Assembly: GCA_037447655.1 (NCBI GenBank)
Contig: JBBHKE010002252.1
Span: 139,130-203,129 of the forward strand
Source: Zygnema cylindricum
Taxonomy: Eukaryota > Streptophyta > Zygnematophyceae > Zygnematales > Zygnemataceae
Direction: 5' to 3'
Length of the DNA: 64,000 nucleotides
A model generated the notes under the pieces. That model ran no database searches, was not told the DNA's origin, and was given only the letters and a program-made list of their open reading frames with translations. Both the position numbers and the translations under genes were made by a program. Of this stretch, positions 10,828-23,040 are shown piece by piece; position 1 is the stretch's first letter; each line of letters starts with the position of its first letter.

Positions 10828-13800
10828 TTATGTACTTTGCATGTTTGCTTGGAGCTGATTGGTGCAATCCACAAGAGAGTTTAAATCTCCATCCCATGCC
10901 ATATTATGGTGTAAATCGCCCAAGACCTGTTTTACAAAAAAACAGATAGCAAGTTAAAATACATAATCAATTAAAATAAAATACAGATCGAAATAAATGA
11001 TGGAAAGAATGAGGTTACGAAAACCTAAAATGACAAAAAAGAGACTATTTTTTAAGAGGTCAAATTAAGGTATTCGGTCGAGTTAATGCATTACAAATTT
11101 GAAAAATCAACAAAATAACTTTAATAATCTTCAACTCACAAATTGAAACCTCAATAAGTGAAAAACACATACATCAGATGACTGGAAAGGATCGATTGCG
11201 AGTCCCTCGATTCCTCGAGTCGACCCCAAAAGTATATCTTGAAGCATTCCCCCTTGGGTCAAATGCATTTCTAAAGAATTTACGGAACTGAGACCGTCCA
11301 ATCCGGGAGATCTCATTTCTGATTGGCTCAAACTCCCTCCTGACATTCCACTGGTTTCGTGGAAGTTTCTAGAGGAAACGCCCCTATTATTCCCATCGTG
11401 AGATAACTGCTGCTGCTGAAAAGCTCCTAAATCAATACTATTCTGAGTTCGAGGAGGAGATTTTGTGTCGGAGAGAATGTCCTGAAGAGGTAAAAAAAAA
11501 GAGAAAGAATTGTTTAGGCTTTCTCAAACATTACGGTGATGCATAATGTGATGTTAAGACATAGTTTGAAAAATGAGGGAGAGGGAGAGACAGAAGGAGA
11601 GGGAGAGAAAAGGACCTGTTGTTGTTCTTGTTGATGCAACAGAGATCCTTCAGACATGTTGTTCATTTCCGCTTCATGTCCAATCGCAGCAAGTTTCCTT
11701 GAAAGAAGCTGCAAAAAAACACAAAATTTCAAAACACAAGCCAAAAACATTAAACTTTCTTGAACATCCTACATTATTTTAAAGAAGTTCGACTTTTTTT
11801 AGAAAACATAACTTTAAACTATACTTAGAAAACGTCGGTGCGCAGAACAGAAAAATAGAAAGCTATAAGTACTAAGAAAACACGAATTAGAAAGAAAAAA
11901 ACAAGCTAAGTCCTAAATAAAATATATAAATACAAAAAAAACGCAGGGAAGAGAACCAATATTATAGGGACATGTTATAATATAAAAACTAGAAAAACAC
12001 TAGAGACTTGTTAGATATATAACAAGAAAAAACAGAGTATATGGAATACAAACAGTCACACTCAAACAGACTTTCTGAAAACTTATAATCTTTTAAAAAC
12101 AAGGACTATAGACGCAGTTTAACTAATAGTTAGAACCTGGAGAGTCACGAAGAAAGTTCAAGAAAAATCTTGGACTGCCTGACGATGCTTTAAATATTTA
12201 AAACGACAGGGAATAGTCTCTAGAATTTAGCTCTAATCAGTTCTTATTAATTAGAGCCAACATTACATGAGATGCCTCAAAAACTTGAAGTCAATGATTG
12301 CAATAGTCAATCGACACAGAAAATCTCGAAAACAACCCTACAAACAACACACAAACTGTCATTTAAAAGATTCACACTGAACTTTTTGGCACCTAAACTA
12401 TAAAAGTACAGGGATGAATGTTCTGAACCCTGAGTTTTAAGAGAAGACGTTCCCAAATTTACAGAGAGAAGTATTAGATGCCGATAGTAAAACCAATTTG
12501 TAACCAGATACCAGTAGTTTTTAGAAAGCTTTGAAATTTTTAATATTTACCAAAGTAGATCTGTATATTAGTGTGGTCCATAGTTTTATGTACTAAGTCC
12601 ATGTGATGGTTTTTAAAGGTAAGTTAATGACATGTTTTCGAGGATCAGACCCACACTATTTATGAACTAAGACTGTTGAATGGTTTTAAAGGGTACAGTA
12701 AGTTTATTTAATCGTTTTCAAGGTAACTCTATTTCAATGGTCTTTAAGGACGAGTTCCACACTAATTCCAAACTAAACCCACTGAATGAAATTTAAAAGT
12801 ATGTTCATTTACAGGTTTTTGAAAATGAGTTGGCTAATTTGTTTAGTATGACTTAGTATGGAAAGGAAACTGGCGTGAGAGTAATACCAATATCAGTGTG
12901 GAATAACAATGATAACATAGTTCTGAAGTTGCTGACGCAACCGATGATAACCATGGCAAATTGCAAAGGGAAAAAAAGAAAGAAGGGGCCCAACATATTT
13001 TCAGTCCTGAACTCACCTCTACTTGGAGTTGAAGGGATCGTACATAGTTTATAATTTCATCCAGCATAAGGGCCTTTCCAGTAACCTGCCCAGAAAAATG
13101 AAAAACGGAAAAAAAGAAAATAAAACTATGAGACAATTTAACACAACAAGACCGATTACCAAGTTTATATAAATTTTGGCATCTGTCGCATACCTTTTTT
13201 TTAGACCTTTTTCCCACTTAACCCCTCTCTTGGTCTCTCTTTCTGCCAGACTGGCACGCAAAAAAAAAAAAAGATCCGAGATCGATCGACGGGGATTGGT
13301 CTTGAAGAACTTTCATTCTTTCGCTTATCTTCTCTCTTCGAACCTGCCAAGGAGTGACAAAAACCCCAAGTGCGCGATTGCATCAAAAGCCTGCTATTTT
13401 AATTTCCTCCCTTCTCCCCCTCTCTCCCTCCCTACTTCCCACCCTTTCTCCCACCCTCTCCATCTCTCCCCCCTCCTCTTGCCGGGCCTCACATGGGAAA
13501 ACCTAACAACAAGCAGTTTTTTGGCTATACTCCAAAACCAGCAAACTGAGCCGAAAAACTTGCACAGATAAACAAAACTAATACGGCTAAACTACATTGA
13601 ACAGAAAAACGTGTGTTCAGCACATTTTCGCATATAATAAACCTGCCTTGGTAAAAAACATACAGAAAAAATATGTAAAAAAAAAATGACGACAGGATTT
13701 CTTGTTTAGTATTCACGTTACTCAAGATCAAAGATTTGATGTGCGACCTTCACTATATGCGGTACTACAGTACGTGTAGAGAACGGGAGTGCAGCTTAAC

Positions 13801-16800
13801 GTCAGATCATCGAAAAATTTTGAACCTATATGGTCTTCAAAGTTTATTTTCACGACAAACGAGCAGCTCGATGTAAAAAAAAGGAAAAAATATATATATA
13901 TTCAACACCGTGGTACAGCTCTGTACTGATTTGGGACCTGATTCAGTACTGAACTGGTTCTGTGCTGAATTTGAAAACCCGTGGAACACGGGTTTTATGC
14001 ATATAGTAGAAAATGTATAGTATGTGTACTATAACAAGCGTACTACTTTGCACATTTAACCTATGCTTCATATAGCTTCTTCTCTTATCTCAACGCCATA
14101 ACAGCTGTTTTAGAAAACTAAATAAACCTCTAACAGAGTTGCTATTACACAATAAAATAATAAAAAAAGCAAAATTACAATGGATTCAACATTCGCGCAA
14201 ACATCAGCCAAATAACATGGAATTACCCTATGATACAGGTTATTTTTTACTTATTTTCATTTCACAAACCAGAGAGAAATAGTTTTGAAATACACTGTTT
14301 TTTTTTCTTTTTGCACAAAAACCACATACCCTCTCAGCCAAACTGTGACTATCTGTCGCCTGTCCCCTCCGAGCTCGAACATGAATATAGTCCTTTGGAG
14401 GCTCAGATCTTTTATCTTTATCGTTTCTGCGATTTTGTCTCAAATTATTCAAGTCATCCCCTTCAGGACTCAAATTATCATTATCCTCCTCTTCAATATC
14501 GTCGTCATCCACCGTCTTCGACTCTGTCCGGTCTCCAGCTGACTGTTCCGGGAGTGACAAAAAAGAAGGGGAGGGAGTGGGCCGGCGCTGGGTCCAGAAA
14601 TCGATCCGTCGATGATCAATGGAGCGATCCGTCAGATCACTGGAAAAGCGATCAGCATTTCGGCTCAAAGTCAGATTAAAAGACGCGAGGAGAGAGGGAG
14701 GGAGAGGGAGGGGGGGGGGGAGGGGGAGAGGGGAAAAAGGGAGGAGGAACATTGGAACAGACATGGAATGCAGTAATAATCGTAAAACTGGTCCTATCAG
14801 TTGGTTGACCGGAATGGATTTCAAATATCTAAGTCCACTAGCAAATAATATTTACCAGAAAGACAGTTACGTCACCAATTTACTTCACTAATGAGAAGAC
14901 CAAAAACCCTTCGTTTCTAACTTCTGATCATCTTGTAGTTTCCCATTCTTTTCAGGAACTTGTCCTCAGAGATCACATTCAAACTGTTATTCTTCTTTTT
15001 GGTAAAGGCCCATGTCCTTGTCAATCAAGTTTAAAAATGACAACTTTTTTCGTCGAAAATGGTGCTGTCAAAACAAATACCAAACAAATGAATCATGTAC
15101 AATGGAATAATTGACTTTAAGAACTATTGCCCAAATTGATAGGTGGAAATAAGCGACATGTATTAAAAAAATAGTGTTTCAAGTTCCTGTGACATACTTT
15201 TTGACTGTTTGTAGGAGACCTTTGTCCCTCACGAGGGGGTGTCGATCTGCCTTTCGGAAAACCTTCTGGAACAGGAATTGGTCGTTTCCTCTTGTTTGGA
15301 TACTTCAACAAGTTTTTTCCATCTTGACCAGAACTTCCCACTTCTCCATCGCCTGTTTTTCAAAAGAGGTGCTTTCACATATCAAAAAGTGTGATAATTT
15401 TTTGACATAACATTCTGGTTATGTTAATTTATGTCATGGAAAGTTGTCAGATTATAAAATGATTCCTGCGTCATTTTGAAACTGAAACTTCACTGGTAAG
15501 CCTGTTCATTGACGTAACTGGAAACCACAAAATTTTCCACACTGACAGATAGGAGCGTACAATTACACCCTTCCCTCCCTCCTGAAACTCACCATCAGAT
15601 TCTGTCGATGCGAGCTCGCTATCCTCCAAAACATCGCCAAGTGGCGGGCAACTACTGGTCCGAGAAAGTTTTGTCCTTGGGAGTCCCATAGGCAAAGGTC
15701 TCCTGTCTCTCTCCGGACTCGATGCAGCTGATTGGACAGTGATAGGAGACCGAGAAGGAGAGATATCGGGAGTACTTGCCTCACTCACATTACGATACAT
15801 AGTATGTAAGTCATTCATGTCTCCTCCTCCTTTAATAATATCTCCCAGTTTCATTAAAGCTCCCAAAGGAGGAGCACTACTGGTTCTTGCTAAAAGAGAA
15901 GGGACGCGATTTTCTTGTCCCCCATTTGCCCAAGGAACTTCTCCCATACCAGCTGAAACTACTCCATGATAATTTGACAATCCCATGGACCCACCAGAAG
16001 AGATTCCGGACTGGTAAGAATTATTCATCCATCCGCCTCTCTGAGGAGGTGGAGGTAGTCCTATTCCATGACTGTATTCGCGAGAATCGCGAGAATCTCC
16101 ATCTCCCAAGCCGAAGGGGCTACTATTCACTCGACCTCTTCCACTTGAGGGAGTGTGAGGGGAGGGAGGGAGAGGAGGAACTCCGGGCGTGTTTCTGAGA
16201 GATAAACCCCCTTTACTAGGGTCAACAGTTAGGTTTTGACCCCATGAGACAAGACTAGGCATTCGATCTATGGTTGTGAGAGGGCCTCCAGAAATTCCAT
16301 TGTTATGTCCAAGGAAGGAAGGGACGTTGGACATTGAATTTGAAGGTCCTGTAACATGAGAAACACCAGCACCTACATGGAGCAAGAGGAAAAAAGAAGA
16401 ACGAAACAAAAAACATAATAGATGAGTTATTAACTAAAAATCGTGGCAGTGAAACTTGTTTCAGACGAGGAAGAAACGTTAAACTAAAGATGTGAAAATA
16501 CTGGCAAGGAAAATTGTTGAGGTTTGTAAAATACATAGCGAATAGGCACTGCTGTTAAAATACAAATAATTAAACATAGCTTATAGGAAGGACCTTCATG
16601 GTCCAATTTCTTCTGTCCAATTTCCTTGTGATCCGTAAAGAGTTGAATCAAAAAGAAACCAAAATTGCAAAAAACCAGCATTAGGTGCTTTCGACTGTAC
16701 TTAGCCATAGAGAATATGACCTTATAGTGAAAACTGCAATTAAAGCATAAAAGGAAAATTGTAAAACTACAATCCGTTAACTTTTTACATGCTGGAGGTG

Positions 16801-19013
16801 TCCAACAGTGGTAAAACTGAAATGATGGATTATCATTTTCCCTCTCTAAGATACCATATGACAGACCTTGGCCGTAGAAACCTTATAGTAATTCTTCTGG
16901 GTTGATCTTAGTTGAAAGAGAGATTCTTCGTTAAGAGATAGACTCTTAGTTTAAAAAAAATCTTAGATCCTTGCCCAGCTTCTCTAGAAACATGTCCAGA
17001 AGTTGACACCAAAGACGGGCCATAAAATCGTTACTAAAACTTCAAAGATACAAACAAGTAAGATCCGTGAGAATGATGCAAAAAATTGGTACTAAAAATC
17101 TTTCATATGAGACCACTCGAATGCTTTCCACTTCAGAAACTCTATTTGGCTAGACCGTCATATGCAGTTCACATAAACATCCACCTTTTCATACTTCATC
17201 CACTCAAATCTCACATTCAAATTAAATTTTGTGATCCAAATATATGTTTTCTTAGCAAAATGGTTACGAAGGCTAACATAACATAACCTAACATAACAAA
17301 ATAGCATTAGTTTGACCCAAACTTCAAATCCACCAAGGCTACTTGACAGACATACATAACATACCGCAACACAACAAAATACAACACAACATCAGTAACG
17401 TAAGTTTGACTATAAATTCAATTCCAGGGAATGGTAAGTCACCTGCTCGAAGGGCAGACAAACGCTCGTGAAGAATGGCAGCATCCGACATAGCATCATA
17501 ACCTCCATACATATTATTTTGCGAGAAATTTTGGCCGTTAAATCCTGCATGTTCTTTGGCAGCATTGGCCGCCGCAGCTGCAGCTATTTCACTAAAACCT
17601 GGCTTCTTATTCATGCCATGTGGCATTTCCAGACTTCGAGTTCGCCTAGGAGGAGGCAATCGAGGCTCATCCCTGTAGAAAAGTATAAATAAGAGCAGAA
17701 TAACAGAGAAGAGTTATAAAATAAACAGGTCCGGTTCTTTTCCAAATTCTACCACATTATTCATTTGTAAAAAGGCAGGAAACAACAATATATTTATAGA
17801 AAAATAGGTATGTAGAAAAAAAGGAGCAGATTAACAGAGCAGAGTTAGGTCACAAACAGGATCGGTTCTTTTCCAGATTCCAAAGTAATGTTTATTCGTG
17901 AAAAAGCAGGAAACATCAACGTATTCAGAAAAAAAAGCAGCAGAATAACAGAGTTAGGTGACAAATAGGGCCGTTTCTTTCCAGGTTTTGAAGCATTATT
18001 TGTTCTTTTCCAGATTCTGAAGGACTATTTGCTCATCTCCAGAAATTGAAGCACTGTACGTCCTTTTCGTGATTTTAAAGCACTACTTGTTATTTTCCAT
18101 TCTAAAACATAATTTGTTCATTCCAGATTCTAAAACATTAAGTGTTTTTTTCCAGATTCCAATGCATCACTTGTTTGTAAAAAGGCAGGAAACATTAACA
18201 TACTTAGAAAAAAAAGGAGCAGGAGAACAAAACAGAGTCAGATAACAAACAGGAACGGTTCTTTATGATTTTAAAGTAATCCTTCATGAAATCCTAAAGC
18301 ATTATTTGTTCCTTGCAAAATTCTAAAGTATTAGTTGTTCTTTTCCAAATTCAAAAGCATTATTTATTCTTTTCCAGAATCTAAAATATTATTTGTGTGT
18401 AAAAAGATACGAAATTTTAACATAAAAAGACTCTGCTCTTTTGCAGATTCTGAAGCTTTATTGTTTGTACATAGGCAGGGAATTAGAAAATGAAGTAAAG
18501 CCTCTGTTACAATAAGACATCAAGAACCATCTTCATAGGGATCCTTCAGAGCGTTTATTAGACGAATGCAGGAAAAACAAGGCAAAAAAAGCAAGAAAAT
18601 CACACAGCTTGCAACCGCTAGACAAAAAAACCACAATTGTTCCAATCTCTGATCATGAGAACCTTTTAGAATGCTTAAACTTTCAAACAGGAGAGGAATA
18701 AGAGCTAATTAAATGAAGCCGAAAGTAATAATTCAGAGAGATACATACATGAAAATTTACTGACTACTGGTCGATTCAATACACTAGAGCAGTTGGACGC
18801 ATTTACAAGAGCGCTGTAGGATGCATCAAAAACAAAATACAGTTTTCTGATTCCACCAGGAAATCCACCACTTCCTGGCTAACAAAAAACTCAAAAAAAT
18901 CGTTGTTTTCATACCAGTAGAATTCATCAATGACGGATAAAAAACAAATCAAACTGGTTACATGTCAAAAAGAAAAATAAGGATGTACTCATTTACCCTG
19001 CAGAAGAAGCCAT
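10828..19013 (-). CDS. bHLH transcription factor, subfamily XII (CIB/bHLH49-like)
   Basis: Eleven coding exons on the minus strand join in phase: 19013-18997 (ATG), 17672-17443, 16372-15593, 15352-15198, 14542-14330, 13343-13299 (3' end unresolved), 13085-13017, 11708-11616, 11481-11173, 10926-10828 (stop); a short HLH piece is missing after 13299. The product is about 670-680 residues, longer than most relatives. The basic region reads RARRGQATDSHSLAER then VRREKISERMK and has the His-Glu-Arg E-box contacts. Helix 2 reads VTGKALMLDEIINYVRSLQ, followed by QVE and LLSRKLAAIG as in bHLH49/62/77. The long N-terminus has an alanine run, proline-rich and Ser/Gly-rich stretches, an LARTSSAPPLG motif, a related LSRTSSCPPLG motif and an acidic DDDDIEEEDND patch. 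The family acts as dimers in the nucleus. The LVPGCxK segment normally between helix 1 and the loop was not found, so the gene may be defective or unusually spliced. Confidence 0.85.
14686..14745. repeat. Purine tract inside a bHLH intron
   Basis: GGGAGG-rich tract with a run of about eleven G on the + strand. On the transcribed strand it is a long pyrimidine tract about 150 bp upstream of the acceptor at 14543. Confidence 0.8.
17690..18480. repeat. Degenerate minisatellite in bHLH intron 1
   Basis: Two interleaved repeat types: about 30-bp units around TTTCCAGATTCTAAAGCATT and ATTTGTTCTTTTCC, and longer blocks containing AAAAAGGCAGGAAACA and ACAAACAGG followed by GGTTCTTT. Four or more blocks are visible. 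They lie in the 1.3-kb first intron, between the six-residue first exon and exon 2. Confidence 0.75.
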
Positions 19014-20325
19014 TGCAGAAAAAAACTTCCTCTTTCAACTGGAAACAAAGGAATATCCTTTTCTAGCTCCTAGAGCAAACTCCAAACTGGAACTGCTGAG
19101 AGTAAATAACTAAAGCTAAAAGTAAAAGTAAATCAAATATTACATCCTTTAAACCTCAGTAGTAAAGAGCTGAGTAAAAATTGAAAAAACTATAAACCAA
19201 GCTGTTTAAGAAGAAAAACAACAGCAAGCAGAAGTAATGAGAGCAATATTTCACTTATATTGCCTGATAGGAAAGCAAAAAAAGGCTTCCGAACCCTACA
19301 ATGCTACAGATGGCGGAATGTACTGTAGCTGTCAGCTTACAGCAGAAAGATTTGGAGGAACTAGAAGTAAAGCTGCTTAGAAAAAAAAAGCACCAAGAAG
19401 AGGAATAAACAAAATTGATTGGCAAAGGAGAGGAGAGAGGAGAGAAAAAAGAAGAAGGATCAAAACTCTGTAATGCTACAGATGGTAGGCTACAGGTGTA
19501 CAAAAAGCCGCAGCAGTAAAAACAAAAGTCCCAAACTACAGCCTGTGTCACGTCACGTCATGCAGAACGAAAAAAGACAGACGGAGAAGACGGAGAGCAG
19601 GAGAAGAATAGAAAAGAGAAAACAATCTGTCACGTCACGCATGCACGACAAAAAATATATATTCGGGGACAAAACGAAATGATGGATTCGCAGCGAAAGG
19701 AAAGAATTGAGACTCCTGTGCCAGAAAACAGACTGGCATGGCTGATGATGTCGACATCATCGAATCGGCATCATATCTCGGCCACTAGCGGTCAGTTTTG
19801 GACGATCTGAATGAAGCCCTTAAATGCTCGCAGCTAAATAGTGCTTAAGAAGTTAAATCACTTTTATGAGTGACCACATATTCGATGCTTTTTATTCGAT
19901 TAATTTGTGGCCACACGTTCTGAACATTCGATGCTCTTTATTTCGTAATAGCATAGCGGAAAACTACGATGTCTATTATCTTCCATGGAGGCAGTTCAGT
20001 TGAGAACTGCCCTGGTTCCGGGAAAAATCGAAATTCACGGATTAGTCTCAGTTCAGTTAACACTGTATCTTTTTTCAATATTCGATATGGACCGATTTTT
20101 GGACCGGAGAGGGTTTTCTTGAACGTTTCTGAGAGTCCGTACGCAAAACGCAGCAAATAGCCTAATTTACGACCACGTTGTAGTTAATTCCGAGACCTAC
20201 ATAGGACAAAAAAATTCGAGTCCTCCCAATTCTTAAGGGCGTGACATCGTTTTCCAAAACGCCAAATTTAAAATCCGATCAGCGGTTCCAGTACACCGTC
20301 GATCGTATTTAGCGTGTTGAACACT
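19014..20325. other. bHLH 5' flank: presumed 5' UTR and promoter, then gene-free DNA
   Basis: The stretch upstream of the bHLH start codon contains a repeated AATGCTACAGATGG motif (about 19308 and 19476) and purine-rich DNA at 19410-19460. No TATA box could be assigned with confidence. The open frames near 19938-20160 lie on both strands and have no recognised domain. Confidence 0.5.
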
Positions 20326-20326
20326 A

Positions 20327-20815
20327 CACCGTGAATCGCTATTAGCGTAATGAAATAGATAGCGTAATGAAACAATTAGCGTACTTTACGGTAAATTGTG
20401 TTTTTTCGGGTACACCATGATACTAATTTATCATGTACTCTAATTTGTAAACTGCTTTGTAAAAATTTTCAGCACATAATATGTCCACACTAAAACATGT
20501 ATTTGTACGAAACTGTTCAATTCGTACGCCGTCGCGTTTTTTTGACATCTGCGTTTGCCGGAAAATATTTACGCAATTATATATTATTATATTTTCTGTA
20601 CCTTTAAACTTAAAAATGTACGAAATAGTACAGATCTGGCAGTCCGTACACCACACTATTTAAAAGGGCACTAAATTACAGTTATGAACCGCATTGAGCG
20701 GGGTACCTCAAATAACGTTCAAAAACATTTAGCGTACTTTATTCTATTTGAGAATTTGCCCCAAAAAAAGGGGTACCCCAATTAGCGTCATGTACGCTAA
20801 TAGCGATTCGCGGTG
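20327..20815 (-). mobile_element. TA-flanked MITE class A, copy 2 (inverted)
   Basis: A 489-bp copy in reverse orientation to A1. It starts CACCGTGAATCGCTATTAGC after TA (20325-20326) and ends GCGATTCGCGGTG. Its internal 77-codon frame reads the same as that of A1. It abuts copy 3 directly, making a palindromic doublet. Confidence 0.9.
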
Positions 20816-20816
20816 A

Positions 20817-21301
20817 GCGAATCGCTATTAGCGTACATGACGCTAATTGGGGTACCCCTTTTTTTGGGGCAAATTCTCAAATAGAATAAAGTACGCTAAA
20901 TGTTTTTGCACGTTATTTGAGGTACCCCGCTCAATGCGGTTCATAACTGTAATTTAGTTCCCTTTTAAATAGTGTGGTGTACGGACTGCCAGATCTGTAC
21001 TATTCCGTACCTTTTTAAATTTAAAAGTACAGAAAATATAATAATATATAATTGCGTAAATATTTTCCGGCATACGCAGATGTCAAAAAAACGCGACGGC
21101 GTACGATTTGAACAGTTTCGTACATATACATATTTTAGTGTGGACATATTATGTGCTGAAAATTTTTACAAATCAGTTTACAAATTAGAGTACATGATAA
21201 ATTAGTATCATGGTGTACCCGAAAAAACACAATTTACCGTAAAGTACGCTAATTGTTTCATTACGCTATCTATTTCATTACGCTAATAGCGATTCACGGT
21301 G
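20817..21301 (+). mobile_element. TA-flanked MITE class A, copy 3, lacking its first bases
   Basis: A 485-bp copy in direct orientation. The expected TACACC at its left end is lost at the junction with copy 2, where the sequence goes from GCGGTG to A to GCGAATCGC. The right end is intact with TA at 21302-21303. Confidence 0.9.
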
Positions 21302-21486
21302 TAATTCGGCGCCCCTAAATTTTGAGGGTTTTACCTAAAATAGGGTAAACGATACTAGTTTTTCCTGTACGCTAATTACGAGATGAACAATTAGTGTACA
21401 CCATTTTAATTTATGTATATTTTTATTAGTGTGGAGTACGGAACGTGTCGGTTCGCATAAAAATATACTTTTGAATTATACAATTA

Positions 21487-22446
21487 GGGTATTTTCGCAT
21501 GTGGTAAAGTTACAGTTATTTCGTGTCGTTTTCCTTCATAACTTAGAAAAAAACGAGAAAATCCGCAGCCGTACCAAAAAATTGAAATTAGCACCGTAAA
21601 AGTTACATTACAGTGAAACTTTAGACGTACGTAAGTTTGTCGACTAGCGCGATGCAATTTGTCGTTTAGCGCATTTCGACCCATTTTCGCGTCCTTTCAT
21701 CACACGTTCAAACTTTACGTCAAATCACCTCGCGAGGTGATTTTATATATAGTCCAAAAAGGAGAGCGAATAGGAAGATGTTGTCGCACATGTCAGATTT
21801 TTTGACAATTTTTGTCCGCGGAGTACCAAAAAAAAAACCCACTGCACGTTTCCAACCTATGCGTGACTTTTTTCCGTGCGCTTTTTTCCGTACAGGGCCG
21901 GAGGGGGGATTCGACCAACTGACGCCATTTCGCAAAAGCGAAGATGGTGAAAGCGCCTCTCTTTCTCTCCCTCTCCACCTAACGCGTCTATCTCACAATT
22001 CTTGCAATGAAAAAAGGCAAGAAAGGTATCAAATGAATGATCTATGAAAAATATTTGTTTTGGCTGTCTTTTAGCTTAATTTGATGGCAAGTAGAGTGAG
22101 AACGGACGAAAAAACAAAATCGGGAAACCATGGCGGAATGTTTTGGAATTTGTGACGTCGACGCTATCATAAGTACGCGTGACGTCAAAATGTCACAAAC
22201 CCTAAACATCTACAATGTCACAAGTAGGTAGACGTCTACAACCGTCTCTGTTTTGTAAACGTCATCGATTGTCGCGAGTTTTGTACTCGTGTACAATCGT
22301 CACAAATTACACCCACGTCTACATCCGTCACAATTTAAAGTTACGATTTCATTTCTTTACATACGAATGCTCTGAAAATTGTACGGAGAATCTTCGCTAA
22401 AAAACAAAGTAACAAGACTAAGTTTCGGTTACATGCGAAAATACCC
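21487..22446 (+). mobile_element. PIF/Harbinger-like MITE, family H, copy 1
   Basis: A 960-bp element. It starts GGGTATTTTCGCATG, ends CATGCGAAAATACCC, and is flanked by TTA on both sides (21484-21486 and 22447-22449). GGG/CCC termini with a 3-bp TWA target are the hallmark of PIF/Harbinger (Tourist-type) elements. A perfect palindrome CACCTCGCGAGGTG sits inside at about 21727. There is no transposase frame. Relatives lie at 28724-29657, about 31490-32760 and 48960-49219. Confidence 0.85.
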
Positions 22447-22770
22447 TTACAGATATTTTTAAAAATATCTTCTATCACACGAAAAACTGCCCTGTGAATT
22501 AAAAGATTTCGTACCTTTACCTGTTTTAGTGTACATTTATTTGTCGCGTATTGCCTACACCCCTAAAAAACCGAAATTAGAGTTAGGAATTAATTACTGT
22601 AAAAGTATGCGACAGTGTACGAATTGTCAGAATTTGTACTTTTACCTATATTACTGTGAATATCCTCTCGACAAATCAGCTGTACCCATATTGGCGTTCG
22701 TTGAAAAATTAGTGTATAACTTTTTTTTCAAAAAAAATCGTAACGTTTGATTGGTTAGTAAAGTGCTAAG

Positions 22771-23040
22771 TAGTTAGTAAGAGATTTCGCACGTTTTTGC
22801 ATTGGTCAGTCTGAGTCTTTGCTGATCAATGATTGGCCCAGGTAAAAGCCTGTTAAAACGGAGCGATGACTCGTGCCTGGCGAGTCTCGGGCGATGATGG
22901 ATAAATAGTGAAGTGTAAGAGGAGAGTCTACATCTTTTTCTTTGGAAAAAGTTTGTGGAAATTCCGGCTGATCTTGGTTCTGAGCGATTAATACCAAATT
23001 GGAGAAAAGGCATTTTGCATTGAAATCTCTTCCTAACTAA
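22771..23040. mobile_element. Small candidate MITE of about 270 bp
   Basis: The left end reads TAGTTAGTAAGAGATTTCGCA and the right end, reverse-complemented, reads TTAGTTAGGAAGAGATTTCA. The ends therefore form imperfect inverted repeats of about 18 bp. No clear target duplication and no second copy were recognised. Confidence 0.45.

Noticed and set aside
13201-13386. Continuous minus-strand frame across the damaged bHLH exon
   Set aside because: It is in a different frame from the VRREKISERMK coding frame, which meets a stop after the T run.
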